Shown here: positions 1 through 12,329 of the stretch, piece after piece | Layout of the letters: each line of letters begins with the position of its first letter | Numbering within the stretch: position 1 is the first letter of the stretch | From: Nectonema munidae | Lineage: Eukaryota; Nematomorpha; Nectonematoida; Nectonematidae | Reading direction: 5' to 3' | Assembly (NCBI GenBank): GCA_030549495.1 | Contig: JAUIRK010000157.1 | Span: 727,501 to 791,500 of the forward strand | DNA: 64,000 bases | Notes under the pieces: model-generated | What the model saw: only the letters and a program-made list of their open reading frames with translations | Databases searched by the model: none | Told to the model about the DNA's origin: nothing | Program-made: the position numbers and the translations under genes

Positions 1-30
1 AATTTAAAGAAAAATTATAAGACGTTTTAC

Positions 31-161
31 TGCAGATAGTTAGCCATAAAGAATACACAATTTTTTTTGTTTAAAACTGATAATAATATATTCAATTTTT
101 ATGAAAATAAAAAAGTTTTTTCTTTATTTTTTTACTAAATTTTGCTAAACCGTTTATATTT
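31..161 (+). repeat. Interspersed repeat, copy 1
   Basis: This stretch reappears in the same orientation at 14616-14749, with small gaps. Both contain GCAGATAGTTAG, CATAAAGA, TACACAA and CTAAACCGTTTATATTT in the same order. No coding potential is visible. It is probably part of a non-autonomous transposon whose full limits I cannot define, because copy 1 lies at the window edge. Confidence 0.6.
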
Positions 162-410
162 ATATATTTATATTTTCATTTTTTCATAAAAAATTGTTGT
201 ACTGAAATGTGGGATAAATTTCGAGGCTTCACGTTTATCACCTGTGTCTGTGAAATATCTGAGGAATCCCGTTTCCAAATTTTTTAGGTGAGTGGTAATT
301 TGTTCCCTTAGCTCAGAATCAGTGTACCTACGAGCAAAATTAAAATTACTATAACTGGCTATATTTTCCTGCTTTATTCGATGTTTATTCAAGAGGTAAT
401 AACTTGACAC

Positions 411-669
411 CAGTGGCGGATCCAGAAATTTCTTATAGGGGAGGGGGGCGAAATCTATAATTTTTTGCAATTTTGCTAAAAGTCTTCAGAGAATACGACA
501 GCTGTATTATGTATTTTAGAATTCGACTTGTCATACCGTTGACATAAACGTAATCAACTACCAACAAGTATTGTTTTAGGAAAAAGCAAAATTATAGTAA
601 GGGTAATTTTCGAAGCCATTTTTCATAGGGGGCCTAGGCCCTTGCCCATTCCTCTCGGATCCGCCACTG
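411..669. mobile_element. hAT-type MITE, copy 1, with 8-bp target duplication
   Basis: A 259-bp element begins CAGTGGCGGATCC and ends GGATCCGCCACTG. It is flanked by the exact 8-bp direct repeat CTTGACAC (403-410 and 670-677). CAG-type inverted ends plus an 8-bp duplication are the hAT superfamily signature. There is no transposase, so it is non-autonomous. A second copy lies at 22834-23114. The short open frame across its left end is not a gene. Confidence 0.9.
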
Positions 670-894
670 CTTGACACGTATTTTTAAGAGGTCTTGCATT
701 GAGCCCTTATCCACTCGATCATTAATTTTAGCGCTCCTCTAAAATTAGAAAATAAAAATATTATGATTACTATATATATATATATTTAGTATATATTTTC
801 TTCTATGATTACTTGTGTAGGAGAATTGCCAAATGACTTCATTCATCTAAAACCTATATAATCTATATCAAGATAAAACAAAATAGGTTACGAT

Positions 895-1420
895 AATATT
901 GATCTCAAGTTAAAGTTAGGGCATGGTCCAGACTTTCGAAGTTGATGTAATAGGTATCAGGGGTGTCTTCAACAGGAATTCTCTTAGCCGAGCTTATAAG
1001 TGACGATGTTCGTGAGAAGAAGAAATACAAATTTCGGCTATCGAGGTATTCCTTCGAGATTTCATCCATGAGCTTTTCTTTTCAAATCATTGCCTTGATT
1101 CCAGTTGTATCTAAAATTGAATTCTTCAATCTCAAGCATGTCTTTCAAATTCTTTCTTCGTTTTTGATGAAGAAATTTCCCTTGCATTGATTTTTGCTGA
1201 TTGAAGACTATATCATACCATAGTAGATATATCAACACCAAAACGAATACTTTTATAACTTTGCAATTATGAAAGCCTTCACAACGGTTGTTTGTTCAGA
1301 CCTTTCTTCCAAAAGCATACCATAGTTTGATTTTGTCCTCATCTAACCAAGTACTTTCAAGGTATTCCAGGAGAGTAGTAACTGCAAAGGGTTCCATCAA
1401 CCTTTTTAACTTTCGGTAGC
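895..1420 (-). pseudogene. MULE-like transposase relic
   Basis: Read on the minus strand, short frames resemble the C-terminal part of Mutator-like (MULE) transposases found in animal genomes. The key stretch is LEYLESTWLDEDKIKLW followed shortly by TNNRCEGFHN. This resembles the family pattern of an aromatic/acidic YFE-T-W block, then TNN.(L/V)EG(F/W)HN. Several stops and frame changes interrupt it, and no terminal inverted repeats were found. The family call rests on that one motif pair. Confidence 0.4.
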
Positions 1421-1424
1421 ACAC

Positions 1425-3240
1425 TTTTATCTGGATTAATCAATAATTAAAAAAAGTTAATTAATTTATACTTGTTATGTTGTACTTCTATTTGAGGCAA
1501 AAAAGCTATAAACAGTAGTATTTTGATACAGATTCTGTAACTCAGACTTCTGGAATACAACTAAATAAATCCAAGGTTTATGAGTACGGCTTGACAAAAA
1601 TATGATACTCTGAAAAGACTGAACAAATCTAGAAGTAAAAAGTTATCTCGAAGAAAGTTGTTTACCTTTTTTGCTACGCACATTATGCCAGTTTCAAAGT
1701 CTCCAGTTTTGCTCCTGATTCTATTTAAATCAACAGTATTTTTGGGCAAATCAAATACGTATCTTTGTAATTTAATTAAATTTTTATATTAAAATTTTGT
1801 TATTAGCCTTAACACTAAAAATGTAAGTTAGTACGACCAACTAATTTATATAGTAAATTTCTTTGTCCAAGTTAGTAATACCTTTCAATAAGTAATCTTT
1901 ACTATACTTTTATAGTAATTATTACTAACTTTATTGGTAAATCCAACTTTTGTTTATAGTATATTATACTACCTCATTAAGAAGTATATACTAGACTGTA
2001 TGTATAGTATATATTAGTTGCTCATTGTAATTTTTACTATCTTTTATAGTAAGTAATGAAGCTCTTGTGAAAACAAATAGTAACATAAATTAAGTAGAAG
2101 GGTATGTTGTCAAATTTCACATAGTAAGATTGACGCTTTAGGAAGTAAAAGCTACTACAATGACCATATTCTAGTTAAGTTAAGTTATTTATTAAGAACA
2201 AACTACTCCGTAAAAATTAGAAGTAAAAAAATCTGAAATTAATTCAAAATTCTCTTTTAAAAACTAAAAGTGTTTAATAAATTGCTTTGAAGATCAAAAA
2301 ATTAAAGACGATAATTTTTAAATTGGTGTTTTTACCTGGAATTGAGGACAAAAATCCCTACGTCAACAACCCACTATAATATATGCAATAAGTATTGTTC
2401 AAAAACACAACAAAATTCTGTGTTCTTAATACAAAAATACTTACAAAAAGGAATTGAAGAAAAATTTATACAAGCAAAATAAGCTGATAACATAAAACAT
2501 CATTATATATCAATGAAAAACAAATTATGGAAAAGATACAATTACAAATTTTTTCGACTTTATAAATTGTATTAATAATTTTTTTATAATCATTATCTTC
2601 TGTATCAATACCGAAAAATACATGTTGTATGAAAAGCATTGTTTTTTTAAAGAATCAGGATATTTTAAGTCCAAACAGTAAAATGCCATAAAAACCAATG
2701 AAAGAATATAAAAATGTGCAGCAATTTAATATTGAGATATTTTCTAGTTTTATGCGAAAGCCATCATTTTCTTCTATTCGATCTTTTACCACGAGAAAAA
2801 TTGGTTTCTCCATTATAAGGCCATGACTCTTTCAACTTCAATGAAATCATTCAGTTTTTCTTGAGCTTATACCAAAAGAGATGCAATAAAACAGCTTTCT
2901 ATTAAAATATAATTTGTTTTTAAAATAAATACACATTTTTGATTAAAATTATTTTACCTTTTTGTGATAAGATAGGAGCCAGGTATTTATCATAAGTCAA
3001 AGCAAGTTTTTTACCAGAACACATTTTGTTTATTGAAGAAGCATATTTATTAAGTTGTTCAAAAAATGTGCATCTTATGTCAGAGTTTCTCATTTTTACT
3101 TCGAGAAGCTTAAATTCCTTTAACATTTGAATAGAAAACAATTTATGTATTATAATGAATATTTTAGTTTTATACTTGATAAAAATCAGCTAGAAAAGGA
3201 TAATCATGAATAATATAGCTTGCAGATTTATTATCTTTAA
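1425..3240. other. Intergenic, A/T-rich, no gene seen
   Basis: No convincing coding region. Around 1820-2110 the sequence is crowded with TAGTA/TACTA words, some forming short inverted pairs. This looks like decayed transposon end sequence rather than a gene. Open frames at 1561-1749 and 2920-3141 are short and unrelated to anything I recognise. Confidence 0.5.
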
Positions 3241-3819
3241 TGATTTTGCTTCGTCTAAATCACTGTTTCCCAAAGTGGTCTATATAGACCCCCAGGGGTC
3301 GATATAAATTAGTTAGGGGTCTATGCATGGAAAACTTTTTTCGGGGGGTCTATGGTTTGTGAAAGGGGGTCTACCTACATGCATACTCAGTCTTGTCGAT
3401 AGGAGTCGTTCACAACTGACGCCAACCTTTTTTTGATAAATTTCAACCCCCTCCCTCCTCATGTCAACTTTTAGATATATCATCACTTACAAAATCAACG
3501 ACGCAATGAAGCCGTCCAAGTTGAAGGATCATCTGAACAGATGTCATCCTGATAAAAAAAAGTTGTAATCTGTCGTACTTCAAAACTTTGAAAGAAAAAC
3601 ACATGAAAAGGGTTACAGTGGATAAGATGCTTGCTTTAAACTCAAGAAAAGAAGATGATAACTTGCGGGCATCATATATTGCAATGCTTATAGCGAAATC
3701 TGGGAAAAACCCATACTACCTGGGAGCATTGAAGAGGTTTTAACAACTGTTTTGCATCGATCTGCACAGGATGTACTGAAAAAAATCGCAACAACACACT
3801 TCAAAGGGGTATTGATGAA

Positions 3820-4356
3820 ATGAGTCTTGATGTTGAGAGTTTTGTGTGTACTCATTTGCGAACAAATAAGTTTTCTCTCCAACTCGATGAATCTACTTTG
3901 CCTAACAATGAAGCCCTTTTATTGGCTTATGTCCGCTTTATCCTCAACGAAAAGGTCTATGAAGAGCTGCTCTTTGCTGAAAGTTTTATTACAGATACTA
4001 AAGGCGAAACAATATTTAATGTTTTGAAAAACTTTTGCATTCAAAAATCTATTCCATTATCAAATATTTTAGCAGCAGCTGTAGATGGAGCACCATCAAT
4101 ATTTAGTCGGTATCGTGGTTTCATAAGCCATTTGAAACGAAGTGTGCCTGGAGTTTTTGCAATTCATTGCGTCATTCACAAGCAACATTTAGTAGCGAAA
4201 ATATTGAATACCAGACTTCATTATTCTCTTCAACTTGTCATAAATGCCATTAACAAGATTCGAAGCAGTGCGCTCAATAGTAGGTTATTTTCTCAGTTGT
4301 GTCAAGAAAATAACGAGGACTTAAATCTGCTACTGCTTCATACCGAAGTTAGATGA
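3820..4356 (+). pseudogene. hAT transposase fragment, catalytic core
   Basis: This is the longest surviving frame of the element at 3261. It contains FSLQLDEST, TDTKGETIF, AAAVDGAPSIFSRYRGF and FAIHCVIHKQHL, in the order seen in ZBED5/SCAND3-type hAT transposases. The following residues LLLHTEVR run into a stop where the family has a Trp (HTEVRWLS). Intact members are about 600-700 residues, so this is roughly a quarter. Confidence 0.8.
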
Positions 4357-4583
4357 CTGTCAAAAGGAATTTGTTTAACAAGATTTTTTTCTCTTCTTGA
4401 AACTGTTTTAGATTTTTTGAGTCCTAAAGATCCCGTTCTCAAAGAAAACCTGATTAAATTCAAAGCAGATATTGCTTAAGTGATTTTTACATTAAATTTA
4501 ATGATTTAATTCAGTTACAAGGAGACAGACTGAATTTAATTAAGACTAGGTCTATTGTTGCAACTTTTCTTGGCAAAATTAAC

Positions 4584-4871
4584 TTGATGAAACAAAATAT
4601 TGGAAAACGCCAACTTTCTCAGTTTCCAAATTTATCATCGACACAGGTTGAAGATGTAACTCATTGGCTAATAAACCCATTTAATGAATCTGAAGTAGAA
4701 GATATCGCATTTCAAGAAGAACTGATTGAAATTCGCTGTAACGAAGAGCTTAAGGTGCTTTTAAAAAAGGTTATCAGCAGTTTTGGTTCCAAAAAGAAAT
4801 TCCTTGTGCTTATCCCAAATTATGGGCTATTGCAAACAAACTATCGATTGCTTTTCCATCTTCGTACCTAG
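4584..4871 (+). pseudogene. hAT transposase fragment, C-terminal part
   Basis: This is the downstream piece of the same decayed hAT. It holds the SQFPNLSS and DVTHWLINPF region followed by EDIAFQEELIEI, which in ZBED5-like proteins precedes the dimerisation segment. Just after it the sequence decays quickly (to about 4980). Confidence 0.65.
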
Positions 4872-4990
4872 TGGAGAAGGGTTTCAGCGTTGTTAATAAT
4901 CTTCTCACAAAAAAGCTAAACAGATTACAAATTGTCCAACGTGGAGACTTGATATTGAATCTCACCAACTTGAAAATATTTAAAAACTGC

Positions 4991-6389
4991 TAGCAAACCA
5001 TCAAACTCATCCTTCACATTGAAAACGTTAGTTTACCTTTCTTTGTGCCACATTCATTTCAATTCAATTTTATTTTGCTTGGAAGTTCGATTTAAAATTC
5101 CTCCAATAAAACCTTTTATTTTTTCCCATTTAAATATCGACGACTGCAAGATTAATTTCACTTTTGTAAAATTCTTTTTTCAATCATTCTTTATGATTTT
5201 GAATGTTTGAGCCTCTTCAGATTCTAAGCTAAATTATTTTAAAAATAAAACCATGGCCTTAATACGGAGCAAAACGACATCGATGGACAGGTACTGTGAT
5301 AAGTTTGAAGGACTTGGTATAAAATATCAGCTAAGAATAATCTTCAACGTTTTGATGGTACAATACTAAAAAAACTTAGTAAAGATATGAAAAGAAAATT
5401 AAAAAAATGAAACATACCCAGTAAAGTAATTTGAGAAATATGTTGCAAATGGTGAAAAATTACGTTAATTAAAATGATTTAGTAACTGGAAAAAGAAAAA
5501 AACTGGAAATGAAAGAGAGGTTTGGGTGCAGAACTTTATTATGTCTCTGTGAGGAGGAAGTCGAGAAATCTTTGATTATGGAGAGGCACTGATTATATTT
5601 TCATTCTTGCATACACTTACCACAAATTAATATCTTATCCTTTTCTAATTTTCCTCATCTCTTTCTAATCTTGTTTTTCTTTTTCTATATGTCTGTCTCT
5701 CCCTTTATCTTCCTCTCACTCTTATATACAATGAACATGCATGAAAACCACATACTTAGTTAGACGGAGGATTGAAACCATATGCCTTGCTATTGACTTG
5801 ATAGATGTCAGTCATAAGAGATATATGTTTTATCTGGTTGTGTAAGAAAACGCACTGTGTATAATCTTTGCTTTGGTAAACTCTCTACTAAATCTTTGGT
5901 GTGAAGCTTTTTTGAATGTTCCATCAACAAAAATAGAACTTATTTGCGACACTTGGTTGACGTGTTGCAAAGTTCACCCATAAAAAAAACCAGGATTCTT
6001 TTAGCTTCATATTGCAGACCATCTGAAAAATTTCGAATCATTTTCTGCAATGGAAAATTGAATTTTTCTTAGGAAAGAGATTCTTTTTTAGATAAATCGT
6101 AGGACGCTGGCTGCTACGTCTCCGAAGCTGAAGGTTGCCGACCCCTGAATTGAAGGTGTCTGGTATTGTTATTGTGTACATTGATATTCTAAATTTTTTT
6201 AAGTTAACCCTAACCTTGTTCGTAACTAACCTAAAAACATTAATTTTTTCATTTTGGTAAAATCAAATATAATATTTTGTAAGTTACCAAATTTAGTTTC
6301 GCATGTTTTTATATATCACTTTCTTATCAAACTACCCAATTGGATGACAGCCATTAAAATTTTTTTAGGAGTAGCAATAGTCTTCTCCG
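4991..6389. other. Intergenic with one orphan hAT end
   Basis: Mostly non-coding. At 6141-6147 the minus strand starts CAGGGGTCGGCAACCTTCAG, a classic hAT terminal sequence. The matching second end was not found, so this is a solo or truncated end. A pyrimidine-rich stretch lies at 5640-5720. No host gene is seen. Confidence 0.5.
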
Positions 6390-6892
6390 TTCTTATCAAA
6401 AGTTTGAAATCAGTGATATCTTAGCCTACTTCATTTGCATACTCTACATTGGCCAATCATTTTTTTCCGAGCATCGTGGAGAACCTTTTTTGAAAGCGGC
6501 TATTTCTCGAGATATGTTTTACCTAATACACACTTTCTTTCGATTAGATATTCAAAGGGAATGAAATAGCGATGATAAAATTTCTCCTGTTCGATTTATA
6601 CACAATTATTTTAGGACATATTTTCTCGGTATTCTACTCCGCAGATGGTAAATTTCAAGGGGGTTGCCCAGTAAAAATATATGACCCTTCTAAACCAGGT
6701 AGGTACGGTGTAAAACTGTACCATTTTAATGACTAGAAATTACTATGTTTTAAAATCTGAAATATATGTTTCAGGTCTAGATGATAGATCTTATTTTAAC
6801 TAGGAAAGTATAGTTACGTGGTTGGTGACTGATGCAAATCTTTCAAAAAGCTGTGGAATCGTGACAGATCACTTCTTTACATCACATAAATT

Positions 6893-7291
6893 ATGTGCCT
6901 GGGCGCAAGTCACGATTACACAGTTTTAGTAACGAGAAAGGCAAACAGGAGATTTATGCCTCTCATATTGAGACCGCAACATTTGAAGGAGTTGAAACTG
7001 GCTATATGTGAAAGAAGAATTTTGTATACCACACATGCATCTCTAACAGCTTACATATCCCGGAAACACGCTACCAAAGATGTCAAAGTTGTCTACATAT
7101 TGTCTAGTCAGCATTTAAGCAATATTCAAACTGAAAGGGTAAACAATGTTCCAGAAAAAATAACAATTTACAAAAGCTTTAATAGTGGGGTTGATATGGA
7201 AAATAAATTGTTGAGGGCATATGCTTGTTATAAGAGAGTAGAAAATGGACCTATACTGTTTTTGCAAATTATTTGGATATACTTATTATAA
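6893..7291 (+). pseudogene. piggyBac transposase fragment
   Basis: This frame contains SHDYTVLVTRKANRRF, then KDVKVVYILSSQHLSN, VPEKITIYKSFNSGVDMENK and LLRAYACYKRVENG. The order and spacing fit the C-terminal half of piggyBac transposases, just before the conserved hydrophobic helix. The frame ends where the sequence approaches an inserted MITE. Confidence 0.7.
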
Positions 7292-7309
7292 TTGTGCAAA
7301 CATTCGATA

Positions 7310-7561
7310 TAACTAGAAATTGTAAGTTCTCTTGTATTTTGATGATCATCACTAAGCGTACATTGTGTGAAAGACTGGTTTCGGCTATTGAAGCCTCATC
7401 AGTTCAACTTTGGTATTCAAACTATGAGGTTTGAACTGACGTCCAGTGTCTGTGCTTGAGCATCAACCAACTACCTATCAACACTTAGCTTTGATGATCA
7501 TTATCTCTTATGTATTATCTTATGTAATGTTGATCAAAATACAAGAGAACTTTTCTAGTTA
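7310..7561. mobile_element. Mariner-type MITE inside the piggyBac relic
   Basis: Inverted ends TAACTAGAAA (left) and TTTCTAGTTA (right) are followed inward by an imperfect second block, AGTTCTCTTGTATTTTGAT. They flank about 250 bp with no ORF. A TA lies directly outside each end, as expected for Tc1/mariner insertions. piggyBac-like protein resumes right after it (LDIVCHNSWII). Confidence 0.65.
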
Positions 7562-7905
7562 TATTTGGATATAGTTTGTCATAATAGTTGGATAATTTCG
7601 AAATATAACTCCCTATATTTATATCCATCAACAAAAGCTGGTGGAAGAAAATATTTTCTAAGAGATCTGGGTTGCAAATTGTCTGAAACATCCATGCAAT
7701 TGAAAGCACAAAGTCCCTTGATCTTTGGAAACATTCTAGGTATTTTATCCTTTACAGCTTTAGAAATACTTTAGAAACTCAAGAACTTTCTTCAACTTCT
7801 AGAGGAAACAGATATATTTCATCTCATAAACCTAAAAAGAGGAGAATCCGAAAATGTGATATGTGTCATAAGTATATATGTAAAAACGCACAAAAATGAT
7901 GTGTC

Positions 7906-10770
7906 CGAACTGCCAATAGCTTTGTCTACAGATCTTTTCTTTATTTATTTTTTAGATCAAAATAATATCTTATAATTTTTCCAATTTTTTTTATTTGCTA
8001 TATCAATTTATGCTGTAGATGTAAACATGTGTATAAAGGTTTACATATAATATATAAGTACCACGTCAAATCAAATTTTGTTTAGATGGCGTTAATTTTT
8101 TTTGAAAAATATTTTGTAACTTGAGAAAATATGCTTTCTAGTTTTTTTTCTTATGAATTATACGATTAGAGATGAATGAATTATTATCTTAAGTCTAAAA
8201 TATTTGAAAAACCTGCAAAAAAAATTTGACCTATTTTAGAATTATAGACAGGACCTCTGGATGAGGGTTGATAAAAAAAATTATGGGCCATTAAAATTTT
8301 TTTCAACTCATAATGAGTTCTACATCGTCCAGTTGAAAATTACATATGGTTTTCATATAGGCTTACATATTTTTTATTGGGCGAAAAATACCTTTAAAAT
8401 TCGATGGTGGAGTAAAAAGCCATTGTCCGTACTGCGAGGGTTGTTTTGATCAGAGGCGTACCCACAGGGGGCAAAGGTGGCACAGCCCCTTCTCCATTCT
8501 GAAGTAAAAACCCATAAGATGAGGGCTATGCAGAAAGGACCTGTCAAAGAATAGAAAGGAGACTGCTAAAAATATGAGAAGTACAGAATATTCTATAGAA
8601 ATGATCAAATGCTCATCTTATAATGAGAGAAGTAACAGCCCTAGTTATAATAACACATGTATGTACATAATTATAAAGTATAGAATATAGGCTAGAAGTT
8701 ACAAAGAATATAACTTCACCTGTCTGCAATTTATATTTGTCTAGTATAGTATGTTATGTGTTACAGTCTTCTCTTCTGTTTTAATAAGCAAAACAAAATG
8801 GATTCTCTTGAACATTAAAAATAAGTTTATACAATGCATATTATTAGTTGAAATATAAAAGTAACCTCTACTCGAGAAAATTGACAAAACGATTCATAAC
8901 AAATATTTTTTGTAATATAACATTAAATAAAGGTTGCAAGGAATATTTTTGGACAAAGCATGTGTATTTCTAAAAATAGAGTATGATCCTTGCAAATATA
9001 TTTGCTACACTTTCTTGTTCCCCCTTTTCTAGGCTCACAATTAGTGGAAGAGCAGTAACCTTTAACGGTGGGTGTTGCACTTGCTTAACTAGTTTTGGTG
9101 AAGTCGTAAAAAGAAATCAGATGTAGATATGCTAGTAAATGAACTTTTGCTTCTGAGTTTCATAGAATGTTTCAACTAGAGCTAAGCTAAATGCCCTATA
9201 AAGCTGTTTCTGCCCATTTTGGAACAGATGGGTAAGCACTTATATTAGTTTTCATAATTAACCAGTTGTTATTAGCAGCAATGTAGAGAAAATGTCTAAA
9301 AATTGCTATTGGCCATCATCTCGAAGCCTTATATATAACAGCTAAAAATTTGAAGCTTCTTTTTAAAAACGTTTAACCCAGGCGTATATTTATTGTAGTC
9401 TAAGACTGTTTGCAGCGCTTTTTTATCCAAATGTATCAATTCTTGAAAGATATTGTCTCGATAGCACATAAACAAGTTTAAAATTTTTTGGAATTCTTGT
9501 GTAGAATGTAAATGGCCAAAGAGGAATACTGTGTTAATAAAAAGATACTTTAACATTCAGTAAGCCCGAAACTTTTTAGGTATGCAAGCGGTAGAGCATG
9601 TGGCATACATATTTTATTGTTCCTAACCGTACTACAAATTGAAATTTTTTTATCTTTCGCGAATAGACACAATTCATGACACATAAAAAATCTGTCAACA
9701 TAAATACTACAGTCAGGAGATAAGGACGAAACGAAAACTAGTCTCTTGACAATAGTAGCAAATTTGAAATACTACTTATCTAAAAATCGAGTCTGAAATA
9801 TTTTACTAGAAAAAACATAAAAATTCGAAAGCTCATCTATAGTTACATAGTTTGTTGGAGACTAATATTAATGTCAATTTTCCAGAAATTTGTTTTGAAT
9901 GCATCTTACCGCTACCAATTTAACAGAATTGTCGCTTTCTCTCTTTGAATCAAATTGTATGAATGTACGAACGATAATGAACACATCTCTACTAACTGTA
10001 GCTTTCAAAAATGGATTTGCGTATTTTTCTGAAGAGAATATTTGACGTCAATTTGTTGGTCTTTTCATTGCCGATATATAAAAGACAAGCGAATGAAGCC
10101 AGCAAATGCTTGATTGAATGTAGAAACGAAGTTGAATATTACCTATATCTGTTGAATTCATAAATGTGCTAACCATATTCTTGGTGTAGAAAGATTAAAA
10201 TATTTCACAGTTTTGGCATTACTTTTTGGACAGGTGTGAAAAAATAATGTTTTTTGAAGATCTTCTGGCCTGAGAATCTCTTCTTACCCAAAAATGCTGT
10301 TCAATCTGGTGCTTTAAGGTAACTCTCTCTCTTCTTGATGAATTTCTTCCTCTTCATCGCTGTTTTTAAACCCAAGGGTTCACATAATTTAGGGAAAAAC
10401 ATTGTATTCAATTTCTAACAAGAATTAGAAATCAGAGTGGATGGAATAAAGAGTTTCCATACACAAATGGTGTTCTTTAACTGAGAACACAGTATTTACC
10501 GACCTTGTTTGCATCAAGGTGGCAAAAAAATATCTCTGTATTGCATTCTTTTTCAACACAGTGTGATTTTGTTTCAAGTATTAGAAAGCATTCCCATGTT
10601 AAAATTTTAAACAAAATTTTTTGTCCTTGAAACGAATGAGAAAACCATTTTCAACTCTTCTGTTGGTAAGATGCAAATCAGGCATATTGCATCCCAGATG
10701 TATAAGCAGAAAATAGGTAGGAAAATTGCTTTATCAATGTTTTCTGAAGACATGGCTTAATTGGGTTATT
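7906..10770. other. Intergenic, A/T-rich, no recognised gene
   Basis: At 8451 a hAT-like end CAGAGGCGTACCCAC starts, but no partner end was found. A 75-residue minus-strand frame at 9329-9556 (with FGHLHSTQEFQKILNLFM) belongs to a longer run of minus-strand broken frames up to about 10400. These may be a very old transposase, but I cannot assign a family. Nothing else is supported. Confidence 0.4.
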
Positions 10771-10976
10771 ATTAAAAGAGTGACAAATCAAAAGCGTCGC
10801 ATGACAAAAGAGTGACAAAATATAAAAAAAATTCAAAAGAGTGATAAAATATTAAAAAATTCAAAAGTTTTACTTACCTACCTATCCTTATATAAAAAAC
10901 GTTTTTGATTTGTCGCTTTTTAATCTCTATTTTAAGAGTGACAAAATATGTCACTGTTTTGTTTTGTCACTCTAAT
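10771..10976. mobile_element. Small MITE rich in GAGTGACAAA repeats
   Basis: The left end ATTAAAAGAGTGACAAA faces the right end TTTGTCACTCTAAT. Inside are further copies of the same word in both orientations (around 10807, 10842 and 10936, plus an inner inverted pair at 10937-10973). There is no ORF. The repeated word probably marks protein-binding sites of a non-autonomous element. No target duplication was established. Confidence 0.5.
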
Positions 10977-10979
10977 GAA

Positions 10980-12329
10980 CATCTCCCTGTATAATTATAT
11001 GTTAATAATGCTATCAAAACAAAGCCATCAAAAGAGTTTACTTTTATCATAATTTCAAGTTTGATTTATAAAATTTTTTATATTTTTGGTATTTGTTATG
11101 TAAATACCATTTAGACGTATAAAATGAAAGCACAATTTTTTACCTGCAATGTTGACGTGCTGCTTTTCAAGTAAAGAAATAATAGTGTAGAAAAAATCAG
11201 GGTAGGTAAATTAATAGCATGGAATTTGTTTTATTCAAACATATTTTTAATTTACCATTCCTACTACTTGGTGGTAGTCTCTCTCTATATCTTGAGTAAA
11301 AATAAAGATAAAATCTGATTGAATGAAACAATGTCCTCTTAGTACAGTTCACGCCATAAAGTGCAAAAAATCTGATAAAAGTAAGCTTTCAGCTCTGCAT
11401 AAAAAATTAAAAACAGAAAATAACTACAGCAACTGATTTCATGTGTTTTTCATTATATTTTGATTCTTGTAAAAATATAATATTGTGCTTGTTTTGGTAA
11501 ATTTATGGTAAAGTGCTTATTTTTATTTGAACATTTGGGGCTCTCCCTCTTTTTAGCATCTTCATATTAATTAAAAGTTTCCTTTTTTCTTGATTATTTA
11601 TGAAGTATATGGAAATTATTTCAAGGAAATGCTGGATATTGGAAAAAGTAAAATACTCTCGAATATGGTAGTTTATAGTGGTGCAATTGTTTCATAACAT
11701 GAAGAAAACTAGTCTTAATAAACAAAATCATCTGTGAACAATGTAGATGGCGTTAATTTTAGGGTTTTAAATATTAGTTTTTGGTATTTAACTAGCATAT
11801 TCTTTTTATTTTTTTTCATCAAATAGTGCACAAAAAATAGCAAAATACTTATTGGTCTTATATGGGTTATGTATATTTTATTTTGACAAAATTAAGTTTG
11901 AAAATTTTGCTTGTCACAAAAAGGCTTACTCCCTTCTTCTAAGATTAAAAGAACTACTTCTCCATAAAATCCTTTTAAAAAGCTTTAAGATTCATTTTTT
12001 GCACATAATAAAAGATTTACTTTTTAATTTGAGATACATATATCAAATATATATTTTCAAAAAGTAACATTCAATTTTTATTTGGTAAACAAAAGTATCG
12101 TGTAACAAGATAAAATCCCCTTGTTATATTGCCGAAAAAAATATATTGATTTTCTTTATATAAAAGCATAAGGAGTTAAATGGTACACTTTCAAAATTTT
12201 GTTTCAATGAAGTATATTTCAATTTCCGTATATAAGACAGGTAAACAGTAATCAAAACATGGATTAAAGTTTTTACTATTTTGGTGAAAAAAAGTCCCTC
12301 CCTCATAAAAATATCCTGAGTACGCGACA
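10980..12329. other. Intergenic, no gene seen
   Basis: Very A/T-rich. Open frames at 11852-12067 and 12124-12306 are composed of Phe, Ile, Lys and Leu, as expected by chance at this composition. TAGATGGCGTTAATTTT at about 11745 also occurs near 8084, so a short dispersed repeat is present. Confidence 0.5.

Larger units (their letters stand above)
3261..4990 (+). mobile_element. hAT element, ZBED5/SCAND3-like, decayed
   Basis: The left end CACTGTTTCCCAAAGTGG is a typical end of ZBED5-like hAT elements. It is followed by four GGGTCTA/GGGTCGA words (about 3295-3370), probable transposase-binding repeats. The transposase runs from about 3490. AMKPSKLKDHLNRCH is the end of a BED zinc finger. The frame at 3820-4356 holds QLDES (catalytic Asp region), AAVDGAPS (second Asp), and HCVIHKQHLVAK with LLLHTEVR typical of the family. 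A later frame at 4584-4871 continues the helical and dimerisation region. The frames are separated by stops and shifts. The right inverted repeat and target duplication were not found. Confidence 0.8.
6390..7905 (+). mobile_element. piggyBac transposase relic 1
   Basis: Fragments in family order run across this interval. FEISDILAYF is the domain preceding the core. GEPFLKAAISRDMF and DDKISPVRFIHNYF come next. GGCPVKIYDPSKPGRYGVK matches the GxCPFxxYxPxKPxKYGIK core. KVVYILSSQH and GVDMENKLL...Y.CYKR match the VxxLST.H and GGVDxxDQ..xYYxxxR motifs. LDIVCHNSWII follows. A terminal Cys-rich piece (CDMCHKYICK, near 7850) is like the piggyBac C-terminal zinc-binding domain. The acidic residue expected in the GVD.xD motif reads M-E-N. 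Several stops and frame changes occur, and a MITE sits inside. TTAA-flanked ends were not located. Confidence 0.75.

Noticed and set aside
168-470. 100-residue minus-strand open frame
   Set aside because: Its first part is the translation of the hAT MITE end at 411-669 and the rest is A/T-rich background.
8451-8490. hAT-like end CAGAGGCGTACCCAC
   Set aside because: No second end or target duplication found, so not listed as a separate element.
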